Source of the DNA: Hydrogenophaga palleronii_A
Lineage (GTDB): Bacteria; Pseudomonadota; Gammaproteobacteria; Burkholderiales; Burkholderiaceae_C
Assembly (NCBI RefSeq): GCF_031457455.1
Contig: NZ_JAVDWU010000013.1
Span: forward strand, 59,673-123,672
Direction of reading: 5' to 3'
Length of the DNA stretch: 64,000 nt
Translations under genes and position numbers: made by a program
The notes under the pieces: generated by a model
Seen by the model: the letters and a program-made list of their open reading frames with translations, nothing else
What the model was told of the DNA's origin: nothing
The model's database searches: none
Shown here: one piece after another, positions 8,255-15,312 of the stretch
Layout: every line of letters starts with the position of its first letter
Position numbering within the stretch: the first letter of the stretch is position 1

Positions 8255-9226
8255 TCACTTCAAGGTGATCCTGGCTTCCTTGATGATGCGGGCGTAGATT
8301 TCGGCATCGCTGCGCATGACCTTGGCGAACTCCTCCGGCGTTTCACCACCAACGAACAGGCCCAGGCCTTCGATGCGTTCGCGCACATCCGGCAGCTTGA
8401 GCACGCGCGCGGCCTCGGCGGCGAACTTGTCCAGCACCGGCTTGGGCACGCCCGCCGGCATCAACAGGCCGAACCAGCCCAGGGGCTCGTAGGAGTGCAG
8501 GCCTTGCTCGGCAAAGGTGGGCACGTCGGGCAGGGCGGGCATGCGGCTGGGGCCGGTCACAGCCAGCACCTTGAAGGACTTGAGGTGGGGCCGGGCGGTG
8601 GCGCTGTCGATGAAGGCCGCCGGCAGTTGACCGCCCAGCATGGCCGCCACCAGCGGTGCCGCGCCCTGGTACGGCACGTGCACCATGTCCAGACCGGCCT
8701 GCGTGTTGAGCAACTCGCCCTGGATGTGCGACGAGGTGCCGGCGCCGTAGCTGCCGAAGTTGTATTTGCCGGGGGTGGCCTTGACCTGGGCGATGAAGCC
8801 CTTGAGGTCCTTGGCCGGATCGCTGGGTTGCACCGCGAGCAGGCTGGGGCTGATCGCCACGCGGGTGATGGGCTGGAAGTCCTTGACCGGGTCGTAGGGC
8901 AGTTGCATCAGCGGCGGCTGCTGGATGAGAGCCGTGATGGCCAGCAGCACGGTGTGCCCGTCCGGTGCGGCCTTGGCCACGAAGTTGTTGCCGATGGTGC
9001 CACCCGCACCCGCGCGGTTTTCCACCACCACGGGGTTGTTCCAGTTCTCCTGGATCTTCTGGGCGATCAGCCGGCCCAGCGTGTCGGTGGCGCCACCGGC
9101 CGGATAGGGAATGACCAGCTTGATGGGCTGATTGGGGTACGCGGTCTGCGCCCAGGCAGGGGCGCCGGCCAGCAGCCCGATGGCGGCCAGGGTGGCCAGG
9201 GTGGTGCGGCGGGTGGTGAGTTTCAT
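8255..9226 (-). CDS. Bug/TctC-family receptor protein (3)
   Basis: 323 residues from ATG 9226, preceded by AGGAGACAAGCC. The signal peptide is LATLAAIGLLAGAPAWAQ, with mature start TAYPNQPIKLVIPYPAGGAT. The loop ENRAGAGGTIGNNFVAK is typical of the family. Predicted to bind a carboxylate in the periplasm. It lies 57 bases downstream of the acyl-CoA dehydrogenase gene, within the operon. Three Bug genes close together, each different, is a pattern common in Burkholderiales genomes, where orphan receptors greatly outnumber TctAB carriers. Confidence 0.87.
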   Translation of the reverse strand: MKLTTRRTTLATLAAIGLLAGAPAWAQTAYPNQPIKLVIPYPAGGATDTLGRLIAQKIQENWNNPVVVENRAGAGGTIGNNFVAKAAPDGHTVLLAITALIQQPPLMQLPYDPVKDFQPITRVAISPSLLAVQPSDPAKDLKGFIAQVKATPGKYNFGSYGAGTSSHIQGELLNTQAGLDMVHVPYQGAAPLVAAMLGGQLPAAFIDSATARPHLKSFKVLAVTGPSRMPALPDVPTFAEQGLHSYEPLGWFGLLMPAGVPKPVLDKFAAEAARVLKLPDVRERIEGLGLFVGGETPEEFAKVMRSDAEIYARIIKEARITLK

Positions 9227-9283
9227 GGCTTGTCTCCTGTTGTAATGGTCGGGTGAACGGTGGGTCTTGTCGCTGCCGGATCG

Positions 9284-10450
9284 TCAGCGGGTGGCGTCTC
9301 TGACGAGATTGCGCGCGATGACGATTTGCTGAATCTGTGTGGTGCCTTCGTAGATGCGGAACAGCCGAACGTCGCGGTAGAAGCGCTCGATGCCGTACTC
9401 GCTCATGTAGCCGGCACCGCCGAAGATCTGCACCGCACGGTCGGCCACGCGACCGCACATTTCGGAGGCAAACATCTTGCAGCACGAGGCCTCGGTGGCC
9501 ACGTTCTGGCCCAGGTCGCGGCGGCGGGCGGCGTCGAGCACCATGCAGCGCGCGGCGTAGATCTCGGCCTGGCTGTCGGCCAGCATGGCCTGCACCAGCT
9601 GGAATTCGGCGATGGGCTGGCCAAACTGCTTGCGCTCGATGGCGTAGTTCAGGGCGTCGCGCTGCATGCGCTCGGCCACGCCCACGCAGATGGCGCCGAT
9701 GTGGATGCGCCCTTTCTCGAGCACCTTCATGGCGGTCTTGAAGCCCTGGCCTTCCTGGCCACCGATCAGCTGGCTGGCGGGCACGCGACAGTTCTCGAAG
9801 ATCACGTCGGCGGTGTGGGCGCCGCGCTGCCCCATCTTCTTGTCCTTCTTGCCGATGCTGATGCCCGGGGTGTTGGCCTCCACGATGAAGGCAGAGACAC
9901 CGCCTGCGCCCTTGTCTTCAGGGTTCGTGCGCGCCATCAAGGTGAAGATGCCGGCCTGCGGGGAGTTGGTGATGAAACGCTTGGTGCCGTTCACCACGTA
10001 GTGGTCGCCGTCGCCATCGCTTGCCCGTATCGCGGTGGTGCGCAGCGAAGCCGCGTCCGATCCGGCCTCGGGCTCGGTCAGCGCAAACGAAGCGATCAGC
10101 TCGCCCGTGGCCAGCGGTGGCAGGTATTTCGCCTTCTGCTCCGGCGTTCCATCGAACACGATGCCTTGTGAGCCGATGCCAACGGTGGTGCCGAACAGCG
10201 AGCGGAAGCACGGCGAGGTCTGACCCATCGCCAGCATCACCTCCACCTCCTCTTCCATGGTCAGGGCCAGGCCGCCGAACTCTTCGGGCACGGTCAGACC
10301 GAACAGGCCCATCGCCTTCATCTCGCGCACGATGTCGGCCGGGATTTGATCGGTTTCAGACACCAGGGCCTCGGCTGGCACCAGGCGTTCGCGCACGAAG
10401 CGATTGACGGTATCGAGCAAGGCATTGAGGGTTTCGGGGTCGCGGATCAT
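9284..10450 (-). CDS. Acyl-CoA dehydrogenase
   Basis: 388 residues from ATG 10450 (MIRDPETLNALLDTVNRFV); longer frames extending upstream are artefacts reading through the thiolase gene. FAD-binding and substrate motifs are visible: ALTEPEAGSDAASLRTTA, FITNSPQAGIF, and near the end QIFGGAGYMSEYGIERFYRD followed by RIYEGTTQIQQIVIAR. In the last motif the Glu is at the place of the catalytic base in the MCAD/SCAD group. It should introduce the alpha-beta double bond of an acyl-CoA in beta-oxidation, passing electrons to ETF. It lies 19 bases after the thiolase-like gene. Substrate chain length or branching is unknown. Confidence 0.9.
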   Translation of the reverse strand: MIRDPETLNALLDTVNRFVRERLVPAEALVSETDQIPADIVREMKAMGLFGLTVPEEFGGLALTMEEEVEVMLAMGQTSPCFRSLFGTTVGIGSQGIVFDGTPEQKAKYLPPLATGELIASFALTEPEAGSDAASLRTTAIRASDGDGDHYVVNGTKRFITNSPQAGIFTLMARTNPEDKGAGGVSAFIVEANTPGISIGKKDKKMGQRGAHTADVIFENCRVPASQLIGGQEGQGFKTAMKVLEKGRIHIGAICVGVAERMQRDALNYAIERKQFGQPIAEFQLVQAMLADSQAEIYAARCMVLDAARRRDLGQNVATEASCCKMFASEMCGRVADRAVQIFGGAGYMSEYGIERFYRDVRLFRIYEGTTQIQQIVIARNLVRDATR

Positions 10451-10469
10451 GAGGACGTGGTTTCGTATT

Positions 10470-11648
10470 TCAAAGTGCGGCAGCGGTGCCGAGAATGGCC
10501 GTGGACTGGCTGGAGAGCGTGCCGCCGTTGCCGTGAGCAATGGCTGTGGTGGCACCCGCCACCTGGCGGTTGCCACCCTCGCCGCGCAATTGGCGCACCG
10601 CTTCAATAAGCGCGAAGATGCCGTACATGCCGGGATGCACACACGACAGGCCGCCGCCGTTGGTGTTCACCGGCAGGCGTCCGCCCGGGGCGATGGCACC
10701 GTCGCGCACGAAGGCACCGCCCTCGCCCTTGGCGCAAAAGCCCAGGTCCTCCAGGAACAACAGGGTGTTGATGGTGAAGGCGTCATAGAGCTGCACCACG
10801 TCGATGTCCTTCGCCTGCAGGCCGGCCATGGCGTAGGCATCCGCGCCGGACTGGCTGGCAGCGGTCACGGTGAGGTCGGGCATGCTGGAGATCTGCCGGT
10901 TCCACACCGCCGTGCCGTTGCCCAGCACGTAGACCGGTTGCCTGGCCAGGTCGCGAGCGCGGTCTGCGCGCACCAGCACATAGGCGCCACCGCCGTCGGT
11001 CACCAGACAGCAGTCGCGCACCGAGAGCGGATCACTCACCATGCGGCTGGCCAGCACGTCGTCGATCGACAGCGGGTCGCGCGTGAAGGCTTCGGGGTTG
11101 AGACGGGCCCATGCGCGCGCGGCCACCGCCACTTCGGCCAGGTCGCGGCGGGTGGTGCCGTACTGGTGCATGTGGCGTGAGGCGGCCAGCGCGTAGGCCG
11201 ATGGCGGGAGCATCGGCTCATAAGGCGTTTCATAGGGCTGTGGGTCCAGGAACTTGCGGGCGCGCGCGATCTCGGCGCGGCTGAAAGCCCCCGAACGCTG
11301 TGCGCTGCCGTAGCAGACCAGCACCGCGTTGCACTGACCCGATTGCAGCGCATGCATGGCGGGCAGCAGGTGCGCAATGAAGCTGGAGCCGCCGAGCATG
11401 GTGCCGTCGATGTAGCGCGGGTTGATGCCGAGGTGCTCGATCACCGGCATGGGCCACATGGTGGCGGCCACACTGGCCGTGCACAGGCCGTCGATGTCGC
11501 TCATCTTCAGGCCGGCGTCTGCCACAGCCGCGCGGGCCGAACGGGCCAGCAGCTCCATGTCGGTGAAGCCTGGCGCTTCACCGCAACCGAAGGTGGCCAC
11601 ACCTGCGATGGCGGCGCTGCCGCGCAGGGCTTTGAGGGTTACGTTCAT
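10470..11648 (-). CDS. Thiolase-superfamily protein without nucleophilic Cys, DUF35-coupled (possible retro-aldolase)
   Basis: 392 residues from ATG 11648, which overlaps the DUF35 gene stop as ATGA. The fold is SCP2-thiolase-like (ATFGCGEAPGFTDMELLARS near the N-terminus, AEVAVAARAWARLNP in the middle). Where true thiolases have the acylated Cys (about residue 88), this protein has GTMLGGSSF, so Ser replaces Cys. The C-terminal GHP-type motif is altered to SCVHPGMYGIFALIEAVRQL. Cys-less thiolase relatives paired with DUF35 proteins include Ltp2-type aldolases of steroid side-chain breakdown, which cleave a beta-hydroxyacyl-CoA by retro-aldol reaction. I infer such a C-C lyase, or a non-thiolytic acyltransferase, rather than a classical thiolase. 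It is the third gene of the operon. Confidence 0.75.
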   Translation of the reverse strand: MNVTLKALRGSAAIAGVATFGCGEAPGFTDMELLARSARAAVADAGLKMSDIDGLCTASVAATMWPMPVIEHLGINPRYIDGTMLGGSSFIAHLLPAMHALQSGQCNAVLVCYGSAQRSGAFSRAEIARARKFLDPQPYETPYEPMLPPSAYALAASRHMHQYGTTRRDLAEVAVAARAWARLNPEAFTRDPLSIDDVLASRMVSDPLSVRDCCLVTDGGGAYVLVRADRARDLARQPVYVLGNGTAVWNRQISSMPDLTVTAASQSGADAYAMAGLQAKDIDVVQLYDAFTINTLLFLEDLGFCAKGEGGAFVRDGAIAPGGRLPVNTNGGGLSCVHPGMYGIFALIEAVRQLRGEGGNRQVAGATTAIAHGNGGTLSSQSTAILGTAAAL

Positions 11649-12034
11649 GCGCCTTCTCCGGCAACAGCATCGAACACCACCAGGCCCACGCCATCTTTCA
11701 CCACCACGCGGGCCTGCACCCGCTGGCCAATGATCACGTCGGCAGGCGCCACGCCTTCGACCCGGCTCATCAGGCGAACGCCTTCGTCCAGGTCGATCAG
11801 CACCACGTTGTAATCGCCCCCGGCCTCGGCCTTGCGGCGCACGGTGGTGGTGGCGTAAACGGTGCCGGTGCCCCGGGGCTGCACCAGTTGCAACGCACCG
11901 CTGCCGCAATGCGGGCAGACTTCGCGCGGGTAGTAGATGTGGCGATTGCAGTCATCGCAATGCTGGATCAGGAAGTGGCCGGCGTTGAGCTCGGCCTGGT
12001 GGCGGGCCTGGATGCCTTGTTCAGCGGTATTCAT
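11645..12034 (-). CDS. DUF35 zinc-ribbon/OB-fold protein, partner of the thiolase-like protein
   Basis: 129 residues from ATG 12034; the longer open frame reaching 13039 is only the antisense-like shadow of the SDR gene. A rubredoxin-like zinc ribbon is formed by Cys26, Cys29, Cys40 and Cys43 (CDDCN...CPHCG), followed by an OB-fold with GTGTVYATTTVRRKAEAG. DUF35 proteins act as obligate partners of thiolase-like acyltransferases and aldolases and can bind acyl-CoA. The gene overlaps the thiolase-like gene by 4 bases, which supports a fixed complex. It starts 11 bases after the SDR stop. Confidence 0.87.
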   Translation of the reverse strand: MNTAEQGIQARHQAELNAGHFLIQHCDDCNRHIYYPREVCPHCGSGALQLVQPRGTGTVYATTTVRRKAEAGGDYNVVLIDLDEGVRLMSRVEGVAPADVIIGQRVQARVVVKDGVGLVVFDAVAGEGA

Positions 12035-12045
12035 CGTCGCTTCGC

Positions 12046-12981
12046 TCACACTGGGTCCCAGGAGAACACGTCGCCCGAGCGGTCCAGGTCGAAATAGCTG
12101 GCCTGCATCGCCGGCAGCGCGTGGCTGGCCACCGACTGCGGCGTCCAGCCTTCGCCACGGTGCACCGAACGGATCGGGCGTGGCTGGCTGAACAGAAAGA
12201 TCTCGTTGTTGCGCACCCCAAAAATCTGGCCATTGGTCTGCACTGATGCGTCGCTGGCCAGGGCCACCGCCAGCGGCGCGATCTTGGCCGGCGTCATCTG
12301 CTTGATGCGTTCCACCCGCGCCTGTTCCTCGGGCGTGTCGGTGGGGATGGAGCCGATCATGCGGCTCCAGGCAAACGGCGAGATGCAGTTGGAGCGCACG
12401 TTGAACTTCTGCATGTCCAGAGCGATGGACTTGGACAGCGCGGCCACACCCATCTTGGCTGCCGCGTAGTTGGCCTGACCGAAGTTGCCGATCAGCCCTG
12501 AGGTAGAGGTCATGTGGATGTAGTTGCCCGAGGTCTGTTCCTTGAAGTGCGGGGCAGCGGCGCGGCTGACGTGAAAGGCGCCGTACAGGTGCACCTTGAT
12601 CACCGCGTCCCACTCGTCCAGGCTCATCTTGTGGAAGAAGCGGTCGCGCAGGATGCCGGCGTTGTTGACAATCACGTCGATGCGGCCAAAGGCGTCGAGC
12701 GCGGTCTGCACGATGCGACCGGCACTGGTGGCGTCGGACACGCTGTCGGTGTTGGCCACGGCTTCGCCGCCGAGGTCCTTGATCTCGTTGACCACGGCCT
12801 GGGCCGGGCCGGCGTCGTTGCCCTCGCCGGACACGGAAGCACCAATGTCGTTGACCACGACCTTGGCGCCCTCGCGTGCCATGGCCAGCGCGATGTCGCG
12901 GCCGATGCCACCGCCCGCGCCGGTCACCACGACGACCTTGCCTTCGACCATGCGGGGGATGTTGTTGTTTGTCTCGCTCAA
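12046..12981 (-). CDS. SDR-family hydroxyacyl-CoA dehydrogenase (MFE-2-like)
   Basis: About 311 residues from the TTG at 12981, chosen because AGGAG lies 7 bases before it; an ATG at 12951 (MVEGKVVVVTGAG) is the alternative. The Rossmann motif is TGAGGGIGRDIALAMAREGA. VVNDIGASVSGEG is typical of the dehydrogenase part of peroxisomal multifunctional enzyme type 2. The catalytic Ser-Tyr-Lys lies in STSGLIGNFGQANYAAAKMG. By family it should oxidise a (3R)-hydroxyacyl-CoA to the 3-keto form with NAD. It is the first gene of the 12981-to-1 operon, downstream of the ATTGCCAAA element at 13046 and the large palindrome. Longer upstream starts run into non-coding repeat sequence. Confidence 0.87.
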   Translation of the reverse strand: MSETNNNIPRMVEGKVVVVTGAGGGIGRDIALAMAREGAKVVVNDIGASVSGEGNDAGPAQAVVNEIKDLGGEAVANTDSVSDATSAGRIVQTALDAFGRIDVIVNNAGILRDRFFHKMSLDEWDAVIKVHLYGAFHVSRAAAPHFKEQTSGNYIHMTSTSGLIGNFGQANYAAAKMGVAALSKSIALDMQKFNVRSNCISPFAWSRMIGSIPTDTPEEQARVERIKQMTPAKIAPLAVALASDASVQTNGQIFGVRNNEIFLFSQPRPIRSVHRGEGWTPQSVASHALPAMQASYFDLDRSGDVFSWDPV

Positions 12982-13045
12982 AACGAAGCTCCTGTTTGCG
13001 TCTGGGTTGTATGGTGTGGGTTGGGGGGGCTGCGCACAATCTGCC

Positions 13046-13054
13046 ATTGCCAAA
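13046..13054. promoter_or_regulatory. ATTGCCAAA element upstream of the operon start
   Basis: It lies 65 bases upstream of the TTG start of the SDR gene, in the same orientation as the copies at 879 and 5484. A partial dyad (CACAATCTGCCATTGCC) surrounds it. Possible binding site of a pathway regulator such as the AraC protein at 21427-22497; this is inference from recurrence. Confidence 0.3.
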
Positions 13055-13175
13055 GGTGGCCTTTCGTGGGGGTGAAGACTGGGGTTGACCCTTATGTGTT
13101 TCGGGTGGAGGGTCTTGCCTTTGTTGGTGGGTTTTTGCTTTCGTGGCGTGCCGGGATGTGCCCCCGGCGGCGCAC

Positions 13176-13205
13176 CTACTTTCTTTGTGTCGACAAAGAA
13201 AGTAG
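13176..13205. repeat. Perfect 13-bp hairpin in the left arm of the palindrome
   Basis: CTACTTTCTTTGT pairs exactly with ACAAAGAAAGTAG across a GTCG loop. There is no T-run directly after it on either strand, so it is not a textbook intrinsic terminator. It is a defined sub-element of the larger repeat, with a counterpart in the right arm. Confidence 0.7.
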
Positions 13206-13583
13206 GCAAAGAAAACGACCCCTGCTGCGCGAGACCCTCCGCTGCGCTACGGGCACCCTGCGGTGCTCAGCTTGGGCGGGGTCTGCGCAAACTCGCCTTC
13301 GGCTCAAACATGCGCAGCCCTTGTTCCGCCCAAGCCTGCGCTCCTCGGCTCGCGCAGAAGGGGCTTTCTCCGGATGGCCGAGTCCTGTGCACGCGAGGAA
13401 GCCCGATCCCGATCCCGCGTTCGGGCCCCTTCTGCCGGTGCCGAGGAGCGCAGCAGCGGGCGGGAAAAGGGCCGTGCATGTTTGAGCGAAGCGAGTTTGC
13501 ACGGACCCCGCCCGCTGCGAGCACCGCAGGTTGCCCCGAAGCGCAGCGTAGGGGTCACCGGCAGCAGGGTCGCCTTTCTTTGG

Positions 13584-13617
13584 GTTACGTTTCTTTGGCG
13601 ACGCAAAGAAAGGTAAC
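13584..13617. repeat. 14-bp hairpin (one mismatch) in the right arm of the palindrome
   Basis: GTTACGTTTCTTTG pairs with CAAAGAAAGGTAAC around GCGACG, with a single mismatch. It resembles the hairpin at 13176-13205 in its TTTCTTTG/CAAAGAAA core, so the larger repeat is symmetrical in its small hairpins too. Confidence 0.65.
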
Positions 13618-13717
13618 TCGCCCGCCGGGGCGAGACCCGGCACGCCACGAAAGAAACAACGCAACAAAGAAGAAAACAAGCGCCACACCATGGAATACAC
13701 CCTGAAAGCAGTGGTGC

Positions 13718-14521
13718 TTACGACTTCGCAGCCGCCGGCCAACTAAAAGGCAACGCCTGCTTATCCAGAAAACACCGCACCGCCTCCCGATGCTCCGGCG
13801 TAGCCGCCGCCAACGCCTGCGCATTGACCTCCGCATCCACCAACGCCGCCAGACTCGCACCAGGCGCCTGCTCCAGCGCCCGCTTGATCAGACTCACAGC
13901 CGTGGGCGAAGCACCCACAAAGCTGGTGGCCAGCGCCTGGGCACGGTCCAGCAAGACCTCGGGAGCATGCAACTCCATCACCAGCCCCAATCGCAAGGCT
14001 TCCTCTGCACCCACGTCGCGCGCAGACAGCATCAGCTCCTTGGCGCGCTGCACGCCCACAATGCGAGGCAGTGTGTAAAAAGCCGCCATGTCGGGCACCA
14101 GGCCCACCTTCAAAAACGACATGCAGAACTTCGCGCGCGGCGTGGCCAGCACGAAGTCCGCCATCATGGCCAGGCTGAAGCCGGCGCCTGCGGCGGCACC
14201 GTCCACCGCGGCGATCACCGGGCGGTCCAGCGTGATCAGATCGTGCAGCCATTCGTGCAGGCTGCGCATGCGGTGGCGCCAGCCGGCTGTGTCCAGCCCG
14301 GCCGCGGCAATGTTGCGCAGGTCACCGCCCGAACAGAAATGGCCGCCGGCACCGGTGAGCACCAGGGCGCGGATGCCTGCGTCGCGTCGCACCTGGCCCA
14401 CCACGTCGGCCAGGCGCTCGCGCACTTCGGCGTCGAACACATTGCGTTTGGCCGGGTTGTTGAAAGTGATGGTGGCGACCTGGTCACGCACCTCGAACAG
14501 CAGCGCAGAATCTCCGCTCAT
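13718..14521 (-). CDS. Enoyl-CoA hydratase/isomerase family protein
   Basis: 267 residues from ATG 14521, overlapping the SDR stop as ATGA. Crotonase motifs: NNPAKRNVFDAEVRERL near the N-terminus, GAGGHFCSGGDLRNIAA forming the oxyanion hole, and AAVDGAAAGAGFSLAMMADF. At the usual catalytic-Glu region it reads FCMSFLKVGLVPDMAAFYTL, where the position often held by Glu164 is not an obvious Glu (Val-Pro-Asp is seen). It may therefore be an isomerase or a hydratase with a shifted base. It is the last gene of the 21293-to-13718 operon and ends close to the large palindrome. The role is C=C hydration or isomerisation of an acyl-CoA. Confidence 0.87.
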   Translation of the reverse strand: MSGDSALLFEVRDQVATITFNNPAKRNVFDAEVRERLADVVGQVRRDAGIRALVLTGAGGHFCSGGDLRNIAAAGLDTAGWRHRMRSLHEWLHDLITLDRPVIAAVDGAAAGAGFSLAMMADFVLATPRAKFCMSFLKVGLVPDMAAFYTLPRIVGVQRAKELMLSARDVGAEEALRLGLVMELHAPEVLLDRAQALATSFVGASPTAVSLIKRALEQAPGASLAALVDAEVNAQALAAATPEHREAVRCFLDKQALPFSWPAAAKS

Positions 14522-15312
14522 GACTGGCTCCCTGAAAGGTCGCGGCCACCGCCGAGCGAGCTGCCGCCGTCCACCGGAATGACAGCACCGGTGACGAACT
14601 GGGCGCGTGACGAGGCGAGGAACAGCGCCATGTGGGCGATTTCTTCCACCCGGCCCATGCGGCGCAGCGGAATGCTCTGCTCCATGCGCTGCAAGGCTTC
14701 TGGGGTGGGCGCGAGGCGGCGCACGCCTTCGGTGTCGCCGATCGGGCCGGGCACGATGGAGTTCACCCTCACACCGTCAGGCCCCCACTCCATGGCCAGC
14801 ACGCGGGTGAGCATGTCCACCCCCGCCTTGGCGGCACACACATGCGCCTGCAACGCCGTCGGGTTGAAGGCCTGCGGGGCGGAGATGTTGAGCACGCAGG
14901 CGCCTGGCTTCTTCAGGTGCTCGTGGCCGGCGCGCAGCACGTGGAAGGTGCCGTTGAGGTCGATGTCGACCACCGTTCGAAAGCCCTTGGCCGACATGCC
15001 CAGGGCCGGTGCCACGAAGTTCCCCGCCGCGCCGGAGACCAGCACATCGAAAGGCCCGATGGCGGCGCGCGCCTGAGCCAGCACATCGGCAATGGCTTCG
15101 GCGTCGCGCACGTCGGCGCTGTAGCCGCGCACCTGGGTGCCGTGCGCCTGCAGCTCGGCCACGGCGCCGGCCACACGCTCCGCATTGCGGCTGGCAATGG
15201 CCACGTTCGCGCCCGCTGCGGCGAAGGCGTGGGCGATGCCCAGGTTGATGCCGCTGCTGCCGCCGGCCACAAAAACCGATCGGCCGGAAAAATAAAAGGG
15301 GTCGTTGCTCAT
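14518..15312 (-). CDS. SDR-family 2,4-dienoyl-CoA reductase-like protein
   Basis: 264 residues from ATG 15312, overlapping the ligase stop by ATGA. The N-terminus is FVAGGSSGINLGIAHAF. The segment VLVSGAAGNFVAPALGMSA is characteristic of peroxisomal-type 2,4-dienoyl-CoA reductases (DECR), as is the lack of the usual YxxxK Tyr: the sequence is HVCAAKAGVDMLT, where Lys is kept and Tyr is not. Known DECR enzymes reduce dienoyl-CoA to 3-enoyl-CoA with NADPH during oxidation of unsaturated acyl chains. Its coupling to an enoyl-CoA hydratase/isomerase fits that role. It suggests that the pathway substrate contains a double bond. Confidence 0.82.
   Translation of the reverse strand: MSNDPFYFSGRSVFVAGGSSGINLGIAHAFAAAGANVAIASRNAERVAGAVAELQAHGTQVRGYSADVRDAEAIADVLAQARAAIGPFDVLVSGAAGNFVAPALGMSAKGFRTVVDIDLNGTFHVLRAGHEHLKKPGACVLNISAPQAFNPTALQAHVCAAKAGVDMLTRVLAMEWGPDGVRVNSIVPGPIGDTEGVRRLAPTPEALQRMEQSIPLRRMGRVEEIAHMALFLASSRAQFVTGAVIPVDGGSSLGGGRDLSGSQS

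Larger units (their letters stand above)
13138..13653. repeat. About 516-bp imperfect palindrome (extragenic repeat)
   Basis: The ends are an exact 18-bp inverted repeat, CTTTCGTGGCGTGCCGGG at 13138-13155 and its complement at 13636-13653. Inside, the left arm (about 13249-13360) is matched by the right arm (about 13426-13545), including GCACCGCAG and the complement of CAAACTCGC, centred near 13396. Each arm carries its own smaller hairpin. The open frames on both strands here look spurious. I recall similar mosaic sequences between genes of Comamonadaceae and Xanthomonas. The rest of the gap 12982-13717 has no gene that I can support. It may act as a bidirectional terminator between the two operons. 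Confidence 0.75.

Noticed and set aside
11645..13039. One continuous 464-codon frame joining the DUF35 gene to upstream sequence
   Set aside because: Only the last 129 codons match DUF35. The rest is the wrong frame of the SDR gene, with an ATG at 12034 as the natural start.
13085..13742. Open frames on both strands within the palindrome (up to 206 residues)
   Set aside because: They follow the inverted-repeat symmetry, share translations in both directions and have no homology I recognise. They are best seen as by-products of the repeat.
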